A stretch of DNA of 64,000 nucleotides. Origin: Kitagawia praeruptora. Its lineage: Eukaryota; Streptophyta; Magnoliopsida; Apiales; Apiaceae. Under the pieces are notes generated by a model. The model ran no database searches and was not told where the DNA came from. It worked only from the letters and a program-made list of their open reading frames with translations. The stretch covers positions 123,192,001 through 123,256,000 of the forward strand of contig CM075350.1 of the NCBI GenBank assembly GCA_037693485.1. Direction: 5' to 3'. Below are positions 23,354 to 35,100 of the stretch, piece by piece; within the stretch, counting starts at the first letter, position 1; every line of letters starts with the position of its first letter. The translations under genes were made by a program, and so were the position numbers.

Positions 23354-24758
23354 CTACTGCACTCTTGCTGCTTCATTGGTCGTCATGTTTAGTGTCTTTT
23401 CCACGACGTCCAGTGGAGCAGTGATAACAGTAGGTAGTTGTCCCAGGCGTGCAAGCTTTTTCTTTCCCATATGTGGCAATTTATAGTTGTTGTTACCATC
23501 GTGCTTCAATATCTTCGTCATGCAGCTCATAAGTGATAACCAAACAGAATTTAAAGTAGAATCAGCAACTTCTTGGTATGCTTCTTTAACCGCATCAACT
23601 AGCTCACGAACCGTTTTAGGTGCCTTTTCATGTTGTAGCCCTTGTATAACTCTAAAGAAGCCCAAATCATTGATATTGAGATCCGGACTATTAGCCGGTT
23701 GATTAGCTAGTACAATGTCAAATCCATCAGATTGTGCAACATCGATAAAATCCAAGTCATTGTCACTTATGTGAGGTCTTGCGTTATCCTGTTGGATGAC
23801 AATATGTTTACTACAATCTGATGGCCATTTAGCCTTAATAGCTGGGACAATATTTTCGATTAAACAACTTTTAACCACAACTTTGGTAATACTTTCAATA
23901 GGTTTAACTTCTATTACACCCTTGGCTCTATTTTTACTTGCTCTAGTTGCTGCCTCCTCAAATGTGAAAGGAAATATTCCTATTTTTCCATCAAAGGTAC
24001 AAATTCCATCTTCATTATATCTAGGCCTTGCAACCGCACTCATAAACATAACCTTAGTTATAAATCTCTTGGACTTGCTGGTTCTATGAGGTTCTAGTTC
24101 ATCGGGCAGCAAGTAGTATTTTTGTGATGTCCTTGTCATATGAAACCACTTCTCGTCAATGTGAACTATATTAAACATGTTTATATAGGTAGGATTTGTA
24201 TGAATTGTTGAGCTTTCGATATGATTTAAAACGAACTTCACCCTTGCCTCCATATTTTGAAGTGTTAAATAAGGTTTCAAGGCATTTGAATTTGGTTTGA
24301 TTTCCCCTTTTTGAATGAGCCTATGGACAGTGGATTTGTTTGCACCTAACTGACAAGAAAGTGTTCGGATATTGGTTCTTAAGCGTAAAGGAATTGATTT
24401 TACCTTTTGTAAATCCAAAACATATCCTTGATTGCCACCTTTGTATTTTCTCTGCACATTAGGATGCTCATTTTTCTTTACTGCTTGTTGAACTGCTTTC
24501 CATATCTTGGAGATTGTCATCCTACTTACTGCATAATCAGAGGCAATTTTGTTGATTGTTCCCTTCTCAAGCTTGTCATTGTTGTAATTTAGTGATAGCA
24601 GCTGAACAATTTGATTCTTTTCTAAGTTTGTCAATCTCTTTCCTTTTGCAGGACCCACAATAGAAGCTGGATTTGAGGAGGTATTAACAGAAGCACTGAA
24701 ACCTGTACTTGGATCTTCTCTTAAATCTTAAATCTGGAAAGTTGGATGTTGCTGCCAT
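23354..24758 (-). pseudogene. Mariner-like (Tc1/mariner) transposase, frameshifted near the N-terminus
   Basis: The transposase binds terminal repeats and cuts and pastes the element at TA sites. A continuous frame of over 430 residues shows an N-terminal helix-turn-helix (IASDYAVSRMTISKIWKAV), a second DNA-binding segment (LGANKSTVHRLIQKGEI) and the DDD catalytic core. The core Asps lie in IVHIDEKWFH, IVIQQDNARPHI and NSPDLNINDLGFF; the last spacing fits plant mariner-like elements (DD39D). The best start is the ATG at 24756-24758, but a 7-bp tandem duplication (TTAAATC twice, 24721-24734) puts it out of frame. Downstream of the duplication no obvious ATG is well placed, so the copy is probably inactive although the catalytic part is intact. 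Its terminus matches that of nearby Stowaway MITEs. Confidence 0.9.
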
Positions 24759-25082
24759 TTTTGTTGGCTTTTGATAGATAAAGTACTTTGTGCAGTGTAA
24801 CTTTTGAGAATGAAGTTGTATAAAGTTGTACCACTTGTTTATTTATAGTAGGTGTATGTCTATATTGGTGGCAAACTTGGAATGGCTGGCGGGCTCCTGT
24901 AATGAGTTTCCCCCCAAATTAATCCTTTTTGCTTTATGTACTTAGTTTCCCCCCCAAAATTAATCCCATCTATTTTATATCCTTAAATATTCCTTGGATC
25001 TACTACTTGCTTATATTATATGCAATGCATTGGTCTTTGTGCAAAATCCCTATGTAAACTATCAACAGGGACAGAGGGAGTA

Positions 25083-25239
25083 GAGATATCAAATTAGATC
25101 AAAAAAATATTTATAAAATGCTACATGTAATGTGTTGATTGGATATTCAATGGATCCGTGTACATTATATGACCAATAAAAAAATGAGAAATACTTCATA
25201 CATCATTTTATAACAATTTTTATTATAACTTCACGTATT
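25083..25239. other. Short spacer between mariner end and CACTA 2
   Basis: AT-rich, no feature recognised. Confidence 0.4.
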
Positions 25240-25874
25240 ACACCAAATATGGGTTGTTGCAACACCAAAAAAGTGTAACATTAGGCCCCAAAAGTGTTAC
25301 AATAGATGTTTATGCAACACTTTTGCTAAAACTCGGTGTTGCATTTGCCGGCGTGGCAATAGCCTTCTATAGCAACGCTTTTTGAACTTATTGCAACGCT
25401 TTTAAAAGTATTACAAAAAGAGTTTGGTGTAGTTTGTTGTAACACTTTTGCATGTTTTAGCAACATTTTGAATGTGTTACAACAGACGAATGCAACACTT
25501 TTTTGCAACATTAATTGACTTAAAAATGTTACAAAGTGAGTTTATTGCAACATTTTTTTACAACATTTTTATGCATTTTGCAATACTTTTGGGTTTTTTT
25601 GCAACAATTATCTGCAACATTTTGGTACCTTTTGCAATACTTTCTAGTTTTTTAGATTTTATTGGCAACACTTCTTTGTAACACTTTTTATTAGTCCATA
25701 TTGCAGTGTCCTGTCTGAAATTTTAATATACCATGCACAAAAGCATATCAAACCATAAATGACATTTCAAATTCCCCAATTAAAAAATCGAACAAAACAG
25801 ATGTCAATACAACACAAACATAGTACTACTTAGTCTAAAGTCGAAACACATGTCGACTTACATTACAATTCTAC

Positions 25875-26081
25875 ATGATCGAAATTTTTCACAACAACTT
25901 AATGAATCTTCATGATCTTCTTAATGTTATAAACTCCGCACTTGGTTTCTGGCAATACAGCCTTGCTTCCCTGCACCAGATGCCACAAGTTCATCTTCTT
26001 AATCTGTTTTTTAGTGTTCCAGCAAGTTTTTCTAATATATCTTTCTGGACATCTTTCAGTAGATGGTATAACAATGTGTGA
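25875..26081 (-). pseudogene. Unidentified coding-like fragment in CACTA 2
   Basis: On the minus strand an open frame of about 60 residues reads IPSTERCPERYIRKTCWNTK and later LWHLVQGSKAVLPETKCG before a stop. I do not recognise the family. It could be a captured exon or chance. Confidence 0.3.
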
Positions 26082-27534
26082 CTTGAGTTTATTCCCTTAC
26101 TCTGAAGTATGAAGAGGTACCTATAACCATGTATATGAGAGAAATGACAGACATGACATTTGCAAGGAAAATGATTACCTTATCATGATCAAACCTTATG
26201 GTAAAAGGAGCACCTGGGAATTTAAGTTGATTGATGAGTAAAAAATAGAGTGTAGAGAAATTAAATTTTATGCCAAAAGATGTAAAAGTACATCTCTATG
26301 TTTGCTAAAATAACACAGGTTATCATAGTCATGCTTCAAATATTTATGCTAAAATCGTGGCCTTATAACATTTTCTTATTCCACAGACCATATATATTTA
26401 TACATGCGCGTGTACACCCTTGATACATAACTTTCTCCCTTAACTTGACATTTATAACTCCTTCAAGACACCCTTGATCTATATATGATACATAACGAAG
26501 GATTTATTTGACAGAAAGCTGAGTAAGCAATTATGTTCACCTAACGACATTAAAAGAACCAAATTAATTTTCCATGATGGACACTTGAAACTAGTTCAAA
26601 TATGCTGTAAATATATGAATCCTGAATTTGCACCCATCTGTGCAAAAACTAAATTAAAAATCTGCTTTATTTAAAAATAAAAACAGGGAAAGGCTTTAAC
26701 TTTAAACGTAAATTGAATGAGATAATCACAAAATTTATATCTATAACATATCATTTACATAAGCACCTATAGCAGCAACTTATGTCAATGTCATAATATC
26801 TCATCATTATAACAGTGTTTCTCTATTTCCTAAGCCTATGATGCTACTAATTAACAAGCTGTTGTAAAATTCCAACCTCTGCTAGTGTAAACATTAATAA
26901 AGATGAGGTTTAAATGTTTGATTACCAGAGAGCCCAAGCATGTAGACAGATATACTATGATAAGTTTTTACTCAAATCTACTAGTTTCCGCTTATCAAAT
27001 TTCAACTGCAACAGGAAGAACACAAACTGGTTAGCAAAAAAAGAGGACAAATTTAACAAGTTCATACATAAAAAGTGGTACTTATTTCATGGTACATAAT
27101 CATGTAGTGACATTCTTGGTTTTGGATCACAATAATATACAAAAGCAGTACAATGATTCTTTCATTAAGAAAGTCACAAGCGAATCTTATCTTGAACCAT
27201 ATGATTGTTTTATCTACACAGATATGTTATGCAGCCCCAGATTCATAATTATGATGTTAATATTCTAAACTGAACCTGGGAACCTGACTTCCCAGATTCA
27301 TAGTGTAGTTGTAGTGCAATGAGACTGTATATATTGATAGATTCTAAAATTCTAAGCAAGGAGATGACATGGCGAAATATTATTGGAAAAAACAAGATGC
27401 AGAAAAATACATGACAGGATATGATATAACAATTGCTGATGCGGTGAAGAAATTACCGACCTCCATTATCCAGTGTACCATATAAAGACGTTGCTGAATG
27501 ATGAGGTTACTGTAGTCAGTGATGGAACAGTATT

Positions 27535-27655
27535 CCTCTGTGTTGTCGCGGATATACTATTGCTTCCTCTCTCTGCTTCTGATCAGCTCATAGCTCTTTT
27601 CGTGCTCCTCGTCTTTGAATTTCATCAGCTTCAATTTCAAGTCATAAAAGTTGAT
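27535..27655 (-). pseudogene. Unidentified coding-like fragment in CACTA 2
   Basis: The minus strand encodes DLKLKLMKFKDEEHEKSYEL followed by IRSRERKQ and a stop. The charged helical composition suggests a captured exon, but I cannot assign it. Confidence 0.35.
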
Positions 27656-27914
27656 TCAATTAGTAAATCATAACTTAAAGCAGTTGAGGTAATTCATTCA
27701 CATGATAATTGATCTGTTATTAAATCATAACCTGATCAAATTGTTGACCTGTAACTACAGGCGAAAGCAGATTAAACAATGTCAACCCAAGTAATAAGCA
27801 TAAAAGCTCAAAAGCCACACACACTCATGTACCAAGAATACAAAATAACTCCCAGCCTATGCCCAAGGAATGATATGTCACTTTAAAAGAAAAAGGTCTA
27901 AAGTGTCAAAGAGG

Positions 27915-29080
27915 CTTACATAGTTGTTAAAGGAGTGCTAGATCCCCCAGAACCAGCACCATCCATGTTAAATATGTGACCTCCCTTATGCTGGTCACCC
28001 ATTAAACGCATAGCTTCACGAGTGCAAATTATAGATCCAACCAAGTTTGTGGAAACGATCTATCCAAATAATGAAAACATACTAGTAAGTAGCCAAACCA
28101 GAGACAATGGGAGACTTTAAACTCGAAGATTGTATTTCTTGCAAATATATGGTGCATTCGGCACGTGTTCTCTAAACTTATAAAGATTGTTTTGCATTGA
28201 TTAAGCTATCGATGACAAAATATTAGATTTAAAAATTATAAGAAACGAAACATTTAAAATCTTATACATTATGGATAAGATTTATGTTCTATAGTTAAGA
28301 ACACCACCTACGAGATGCCACAACTACGCGATCTCCAGAAAGTAGAAATTCACGTGCTAGAGCTTTCCCTAGTCCTCTTGTACTGTTGAGAGAAAAGAAT
28401 GAAATCTGGTTAATAACAGAAACTGAAATCATCATTGCTCTAACACACACAGCATCTATGCACAAATCTTTGATGAATGCACAATTTAAGTAGTCGGGCT
28501 AAACAGCTTCCGGCTCTTTTTTTTATTTAAGAAAAACCATATGTTGTACACTAATTGCAATTTTAAGTTGAAATTTTCAAATTTGCATAGGCCAATATAT
28601 ACTTTGGAAGCCTATTTGGATAATTGCAGCTACAGAGCTGGCAAAATAATTTTTATAGATTTTTTTATATTTAGATGGCCAGGCTATGCAAAACTTTCTA
28701 TATCTTGCTATATCCATGAGAGGGTATACCTTCCGGTTATGACAACGTTGCGTGAACCTGCCCGACTGACTTCATCTAAAACCATGTTGGAACCTATCAT
28801 AGTTCCAATAACAATCCCACCAAGCCAGCTATACCAGATCAAATCATTCATTTGACCGTCTCCACCTAGACAAAATTTGAAAATGAAAACGATTCTTTCC
28901 ATAATTTAAAAATCATAATGTTAATTCTAAGTAAATAACAATACTAAAATATGAAGTCATGTATAAAAAGTGACAATTAAGTTACCAGACAACTAGAATC
29001 CAGTTAATTAGTATTACTCCAGTGCTCATCATGGTCACAATATATCTGCCAACATGGAGAGCTATCTGCCAATGTTCCAA
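27915..29080 (-). pseudogene. NYC1: NYC1 (chlorophyll b reductase) gene fragment captured by CACTA 2
   Basis: NYC1 is a thylakoid short-chain dehydrogenase/reductase that starts chlorophyll b breakdown. Four minus-strand exon-like blocks appear in gene order: IVTMMSTGVILINW (about 28985-29080), then SNMVLDEVSRAG with NVVITG (about 28731-28870), then STRGLGKALAREFLLSGDRV (about 28305-28388), then STNLVGSIICTREAMRLMGD with GGHIFNMDGAGSGGSSTPLT (about 27915-28075). The third block is the nucleotide-binding Gly-rich motif. The exons that should lie between blocks three and four, including the NNAG motif region, are missing, and the C-terminal catalytic part is absent. It is a truncated, internally deleted intron-containing copy and not a working gene. 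Confidence 0.85.
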
Positions 29081-29990
29081 GTAAATATATCAATTAGCTA
29101 ATTAATTTCCTCTAAATTCATACAGCACTAACTAGCTTTGAAAACTAATACAAAAATTATAAGCATAGAACAAAATACACAAATTATAAGCATATAAAAC
29201 TGACAACGGATGCAAAATACAAAAATTGACACAAAATTAACAAACAATTACCAAAAAATTAATAAAACTAGCTCACACAAATTGAACACAAACATCCAAC
29301 ATGTAATACCAGTTTTAATCGACCAAAAATTATGAACATATAAAATCCAACATATAATCCAAATATTTTCACATACACACACATATATCCATGTATAATC
29401 TAACATAATCAAAAAAATTTGGGTAATTTACCATGAATTAAAGCTCTAATTGAATCTTCACTCCAACTTTACTCTAATCGATTTGGGGTTTTACGGTTTT
29501 AATTAGGGATTTGAGAGAGGTGTGAGAGATGAGTCAGAGAGATGGTCGAGAGAGGTGAGAGAGACGGTCGAGAGAGGTGAGGTCGAGAGAGTGAGATCTG
29601 AGAGAGGTCTGTGAGAGAGAGAGAGAGATGAGAGATTTGTTGTTTCTGTTTTTATGTAATAAAACATTATTTCTGTGTAATAAAAGTCTTGGCACGAAAA
29701 AAATTTGGCAAGCCCGGGAACAAAAAATTAGAATATCCCACTTATTGGCAAGCCCGCGAACAAAAAATTAGAATATTTCGGTCGTGTATTGTAACACTTT
29801 TCGTAAAGTGCGAAAAGTGTTGCAATTGTTATAAAATTTCAAAATTATCATTTTGCTTGCAACACTTTTGGTATTTCTTGCAACACTGTAAAAAATATTG
29901 CAATAGACTACCAAGTTTTGTGTCTATTGTAACACTTTTTGTAACACTTATACATATCGGTGTTGCAATAGGCAATATATGGTGTAGTGA

Positions 29991-29995
29991 TTACT
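29991..29995. other. Target site duplication of the Copia element (left)
   Basis: TTACT here and at 42842-42846 flank the complete element. Confidence 0.95.
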
Positions 29996-30982
29996 TGTTA
30001 TTCCCAGATTACACACTTGTATAATTGTAGAAGGGGGGGGGGGGTTGAATACAATTCTTGATAGTTATAAAATTTCTGATAAAAGTCACAGAAATCTATA
30101 AAGAAATAATTGCTGAATAGAAATAGTTCACAACCACATAAAAAATCAGGTGGTTGAATGTACCACCTGGGACTTTTATTCGAAGAAAACCCTGTGATAC
30201 AAATGTACACAGCTTCTGTGTTTACAACTCTTTGCTTCTAAAGATATTCAAGAAACCCTAAGCAAATATGTATGTTTTCTTACCATCTAAAGAGTTGCTA
30301 CACTTGGTTATATATTCCAAGTTTACAAGTGCTACAGGAATAAGATAATATTAATCTAATTCAAGTTGACTTGCTACTCCACTCCAAATCCACATGTAGC
30401 CGAAAGGTTGTCCTTGTGAACAGATATGTCCCCTGCACCTTTCTTGTATGTACTGTGTAAATGGAATGCTTCTTTCTTCTGTGTTTCCAAAGTATGGCTG
30501 CCATATTGCTTTTTATACCTACTATCAACCCATGTGATCTGTCAGTCAAACCTGTCCTTATCAACTGCTAATTCCTAGCATAGGATAAAGTGATAATGAT
30601 TATCCGTTGATGTTGTGCCTACTTATCCGTTGATGGTAGTTTGAGCTGTATCCGTTGATCGAGTAGATTTGAGTTGTATCCGTTGATAGAGCCCTGTTCT
30701 CATCCGTTGATACATTTTCACTTAGACAGAATTACATAGCATAGCTTATTTACAATTGGCTACCCTATTCTGCCTATCCATTGATGGTCAACATGACTCT
30801 GAATAAAGACACTATCAACTGATAAATAGAGATATTGCAGTATGCTACAAAACCTCATCCGTTGATGAGCTACCTGTCAACGAATAGAGTTATAAGGTCT
30901 TATCCGTTGACAGTTACAAAACTTGACTTATACAATTTTGCTTGAATGTTAAGTTATCATCAACTACAACATATTCCTAACA
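29996..30982 (-). repeat. 3' LTR of the Copia element
   Basis: A 987-bp repeat beginning TGTTATTCCCAG and ending TTCCTAACA on the plus strand. It carries a 12-base G-run near 30033 and seven exact CCGTTGA-type motif copies between 30601 and 30910. Confidence 0.96.
30510..30517 (-). promoter_or_regulatory. TATA box in the 3' LTR
   Basis: TATAAAAA on the minus strand, in the expected element orientation. The same sequence lies at 42369-42376 in the 5' LTR, where it could drive the genomic transcript. Confidence 0.55.
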
Positions 30983-30993
30983 ATCTCCCCCAA
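30983..30993 (-). other. Polypurine tract of the Copia element
   Basis: Read on the minus strand, TTGGGGGAGAT abuts the 3' LTR, the position and composition of the plus-strand primer of reverse transcription. Confidence 0.85.
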
Positions 30994-31160
30994 TTTATAC
31001 TTGATGGCAATAAAGCATAAATTCAGAACCTTGATGATAACAAAACATTCCTAACGATATATACACACTACAGTATGCAAACATTGTATTAAGCTACAAA
31101 AATTAAAAACAGAAAGCTTTAAGAAACTTATCAGAGATGTGCTCCTTTAGATTGAGCAGA

Positions 31161-32150
31161 TTAATGAGGTTTCCTCTCTCTGGTTGGCTGCACCCTTGAC
31201 TTTCCTTCCTTGGCAGAGTTGGACTCAATTTGCACTTGAAGTTGCCTATAGAAGGTATCTTCTTCAACAACCTTTGGATTTAGCTTTAGTTGTAACCATC
31301 TCAGGTAGTCAGAACTAGCCTTTGACAGTTGGTCTTCTAACCTGAAGAATCTCCTAGTGCCCTCATCATCCCTGAACTCCATCATCCAAAAGGGTTGAAT
31401 GTGGATTTTCTGTCCATTATAAGGGATCTTCATTTTCTTTGGTAGACTTGAGGGTGAGTTCCATTCTCTCCTTATTTCTTCTATTCTGCTAATTATCTCC
31501 CTTCTGGCTATCTCAGAGAACCCTGTGTGTCTCTTGAATGCTGAGAACACTCTGGTCAGTGTATGATAATTCTCTCCAAGAACCTTCTTTAGTGGCCATG
31601 TCCTCTGACTTCCTCCCTTGTAGACAAACACTAATCTCTCAGGCTGATTCTTGTACTTGTCAATTCCTCTTACTTCTGACAGTTCATCCAAATATAGATT
31701 CATGTCAGAGTATTCTTCAATTTCTGCCTGATAGATAAAGTCTTCTTTGTTTTCCAAGATTGGTTGTTTGACAATGGCAGGTACCCTAGCAACTTGAACT
31801 GGTCCCTTTGAAAGTTGCTTCTTTGGAGCCCTTTGCTTCTGTTTTGGATTTAGCAAGAATGAAGGAACTTCAATTGAATCAAAATTCACTGGTTCCTCTT
31901 TAGGCCTTATGGGGTCACCATGAAAGTTTACAGTTGGGTCGATTACTGTTGCAGACATAGGTACTGGTGAACCAATTGTTTCTTTTTCTGGAGGGGGTTC
32001 TGGAGAAAGAACCATCTTGGTTTTAGCTTTCCTTCTTCTAGGTTTGATTTTGGGAACTTCCTCAGGTTCCTTCATTTCAACCTCTACCTCATCCATTAAC
32101 TCTTGGATATATTTAATACTTTTCCATTCCTCATGATTACAGCCATCCAA
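31161..32150 (-). pseudogene. Copia extra ORF, C-terminal part (out of frame with N-terminal part)
   Basis: This frame overlaps the end of the frame at 32096-35527 by about 50 bp and seems to continue the same protein after a one-base frame change. It begins in a lysine/glutamate-rich stretch (MKEPEEVPKIKPRRRKAK), then encodes a folded-looking segment with LYLDELSEVRGIDKY, RLVFVYKGGSQRTWPLKKV and IHIQPFWMMEFRDDEG. No transmembrane segment is seen. I do not recognise an enzymatic domain. The frame has no ATG of its own at its start, so independent translation is unlikely. Confidence 0.6.
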
Positions 32151-35100
32151 TCTCTTACACTCTTATTTGTCTGAACTTTGAACTCTATAATTGTTTTTCC
32201 CATTAGCTTTTCTTCATCATTCTTGGGAAATGGGTAGTCCAATTGAAGCTTGTTCTTCCCATTTTCCTTTGGTGGTGAGTAGGCTCTGGTTTTGATAGCT
32301 GGTTCAAATTCTTTGACAAATGATGGCTCAGCATCATAGAATGTAGGAGCCACAACCCTTGGAGTGAGCACCTTCATGATTGTGGTTGATATTGTTGGAG
32401 CAGAAGATTGAGCATTAAGGAACAGAGATGATGCAATTGATTCATTGATCATCCTCTCTGTCCTTAGAATTCTTTCATTAGCCTCCTTGTTTATCTTTTC
32501 CAAAGCTTCTATCCTGGCTTGCCTTTCACCATCTGAGATGTCTTCTAAGTTTTGAATCTCAGGCAAAGCCACTTGTTTCTTCACAGGGGAAGCCTTTATC
32601 TCAAACTCTGTTGGATTGACCACTACAATTGGCTGTTGCTCCCCCTCAATCTGTGCTATCTCACTACTGGTAGTTTGAAATTGGCCAGTAGATGTTGCAG
32701 CCTCTTCTGTGCTTGTTCCCATTTTCTCCCCCTTTTTGTTAGCATCAAGGGTTGGGGTTGAAGCTGCAAGTAGCATTTCCAGTAGTTGAGTTTGTTTTGT
32801 TTGATTGGCAATGATGGTGTGCAATTGAGATTCCATACTATCCACCCTTGAGGAAAGAAGCTGAACAGACTTAGCCAGGCTATCTTCTTTGAGAAGTTTG
32901 CTAGAAAGCACCTTCTGAGTGGTAGTAGGAGCTAGTGCCTCAATCCTGGCATCTAGTGCTATTTTCATCTCTCTAATTGCAGACTGGACCTCCTCTTGCT
33001 GTGTTCTTTGAATAACAGATTGCATCTTTTGTAATTTCAGGGAGGCCATTACTTGCTCAAGAACAGTCTTTCTCTGTGGTTCTGCAGTTTGGTGCTCAGC
33101 CTTAGCAGATTGGTATTGCTTCATGATTTCCACATTGAGATGCCCAAGTTCAGTGGCATTGGAAAACATCCATCCTGGAGTTTCATCTTCATTTATGTCT
33201 TCACCATCTGAACTTTGACTGTCATCACTGCCAAACTCTTCACTTCCAGCATTTGGAGATAGGGTTTGTAAAGCTTCTTTTGCTCTTTGAAGAGATTCTG
33301 AGGTGTGCACTAGGTGCATTGCCTCCTCTGCCTCCACATTGCCCTGTTGTGCCATGACTTGATAGGCAGAAACAGGATGAGTAAAGGTTTCAGGATCCAA
33401 AGAGATGGAGTCAATAACTGACTGATATTCTTGTCTAAATTCCATCTCTTTGGAAGCTTCATTAACCTCCATTAACTCACTTGCAATGGCTGATTCTTCC
33501 TGCCTTATTTCTCCTGTAGTCCCTTCTCTCCTCTCATCTCTCTTTTCTTGCATCAGGGGCTCCCCCTGGCTCACACCTCTCACACCCTCACCTTCACCTA
33601 CTAAGGTGGAACTCTCTAGCTCTCCTTTTGCCTGACCGGAAGAAATGGTCAGCCTCTCATTGATTTTCTCTCCTTTTGCCTGCTCACAAGGCAGCCTCTC
33701 ACTCCCTTCCCTCATTCCTAAAAGTGTTTCAATTACTACAAACTCCTCCACAGTTGACATAGGAATGTCACATTTTGCAGTGGTAGAGAGAGTTGTCAAC
33801 GGATAAGGTGTATCCATTGATGTAGTAGTTATTGCTGTCAACGGATAGTTAGTTGAAGACATATCCGTTGATGGAGAAACACTTGTCAACGGATGAAGGA
33901 TATCCGTTGATGAAGGTAAACGAGTATCCGTTGAAGTGAAAACCAACACTGAATCTGTGGTGATTGATTTTAAGGAAGAGGCCACAGATAGTGTTGTGAA
34001 TTCAGGAATGGAAGATTGATGGCCCAACAAATCATCTAAAAGAGGATGACCACCAATTGTTGAGTGGGGCTTCTCCATGAATTTTAAAGATGGAGAATCA
34101 GGAATTGATGTAGATATCATATCCACATCCAGAGATGGAGTTGGTGATGGTGGATCAAAATGTGTATCGATTTGAAGGTTAAGATCAAGGGGCTGTGACT
34201 CCACATTTATTGAAGTCACATCAAACTGAATTTGAGAAGGTACAGTTTGCTGTACAGTGTGTGCACCCTGTGATTCCCCAATGGTTTTGGATTTTACCCT
34301 TCTACCATAGGTTTTTGAGTGAGAGCTATCTGTGTCCCTTGCCCTTTTGTGCTGTGTTCCTGAAATGGAACTTAAATTAGTAGTCACACCCTGTTGAGAG
34401 GATGTAACTAGAATTTGGCTTGTAGGTTCATTAACAGTCTTTTGAGAGACTGAAATGTTGGTTGTACTTGCCTTACCTTCCTTATCCTTAGGGCTTCTTT
34501 GATGTTCACCCTGTCCCTCACCACTCACTGCCACCTTCACACTCCCCTCAAGAGCTTTTGTAGTTTTTGCAACAGATGCCTTTTGAGAGACACCTGAGGT
34601 TTGTCTTTTAGATTGTGGTTTAGGAACTTTGGATTTGGTCACTTTGGTAGGAGCCTGTTTGGTCACAGTCACAGACTCCATTGTGACACTAGAAGGCAAA
34701 GAAATTTGGGGGTTGGAGATAGGAATTTCAGGGTTGGAAACAGTTACCTGAACAATTGGTAGATATACCAATTGTACTTCTGCATTTAGGTTCATTCGAA
34801 TCAAATCACTTAAGACTCTCTTCTCCTGAACAAAACAATTGAACTTGCTATCCGGGTTAGCAATGGATAGCTCATTCTCAGATACATGCAGTGCTAGGAG
34901 CATTAAAAATCTAGCAAAATAAACATTCTTGCTCCTAGTTTCCTTTTTACCTAATTTAGCTGCTATCTCATACATGACTAGTGTGCCAAAATTATAGAAT
35001 TTATCAGTTAAAAGCATACATAGCATAACTAGCATGGAGTTGGTAACAGCATCAAAGTTACTAATCTTGCCAGAAAAAGTTTTAATGAAGGCATCACAAA

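Larger units (their letters stand above)
15530..25080 (-). mobile_element. Candidate mariner-like element with two ORFs, interrupted by CACTA
   Basis: The left terminus CTCCCTCCGTC (15530-15540) is preceded by TA. The right terminus reads inverted CTCCCTCTGTCCC, ends at 25080 and is followed by TA. TTTACA occurs at the same distance from both ends, a conserved feature of the terminus. Between them lie a mariner-family transposase gene (minus strand) near the right end and a small plus-strand ORF near the left end. Removing the CACTA insertion and its 3-bp duplication leaves about 3.2 kb, a normal size for a plant mariner-like element. That the two termini belong to one element is an inference; the left end could instead be a separate half-MITE. 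Confidence 0.5.
25240..29989. mobile_element. Non-autonomous CACTA-like element 2 carrying NYC1 exons
   Basis: The right end, read inverted, is CACTACACCATATATTGCC. The left end reads ATTACACCAAATATGGG, so the first bases are degraded. ATT flanks both sides (25237-25239 and 29990-29992). Both subterminal regions (25250-25700 and 29780-29980) are dense in TGCAACACTTTT and AAAGTGTTGCAA repeats. The middle carries exon-like host sequence and no transposase. A Copia element was inserted one base beyond the right end. Confidence 0.78.

Noticed and set aside
23354..24658. Start of the transposase at 24658
   Set aside because: That position is a GTG, not a eukaryotic start; the better ATG is at 24758 but is out of frame because of a 7-bp duplication.
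25250..25700. CRISPR-like array (regular TGCAACACTTTT repeats)
   Set aside because: Spacing is irregular, both orientations occur and the context is a CACTA subterminal region in a plant.
28541..28855. Plus-strand frame over the NYC1 region
   Set aside because: Antisense to NYC1 exons that have clear family similarity.
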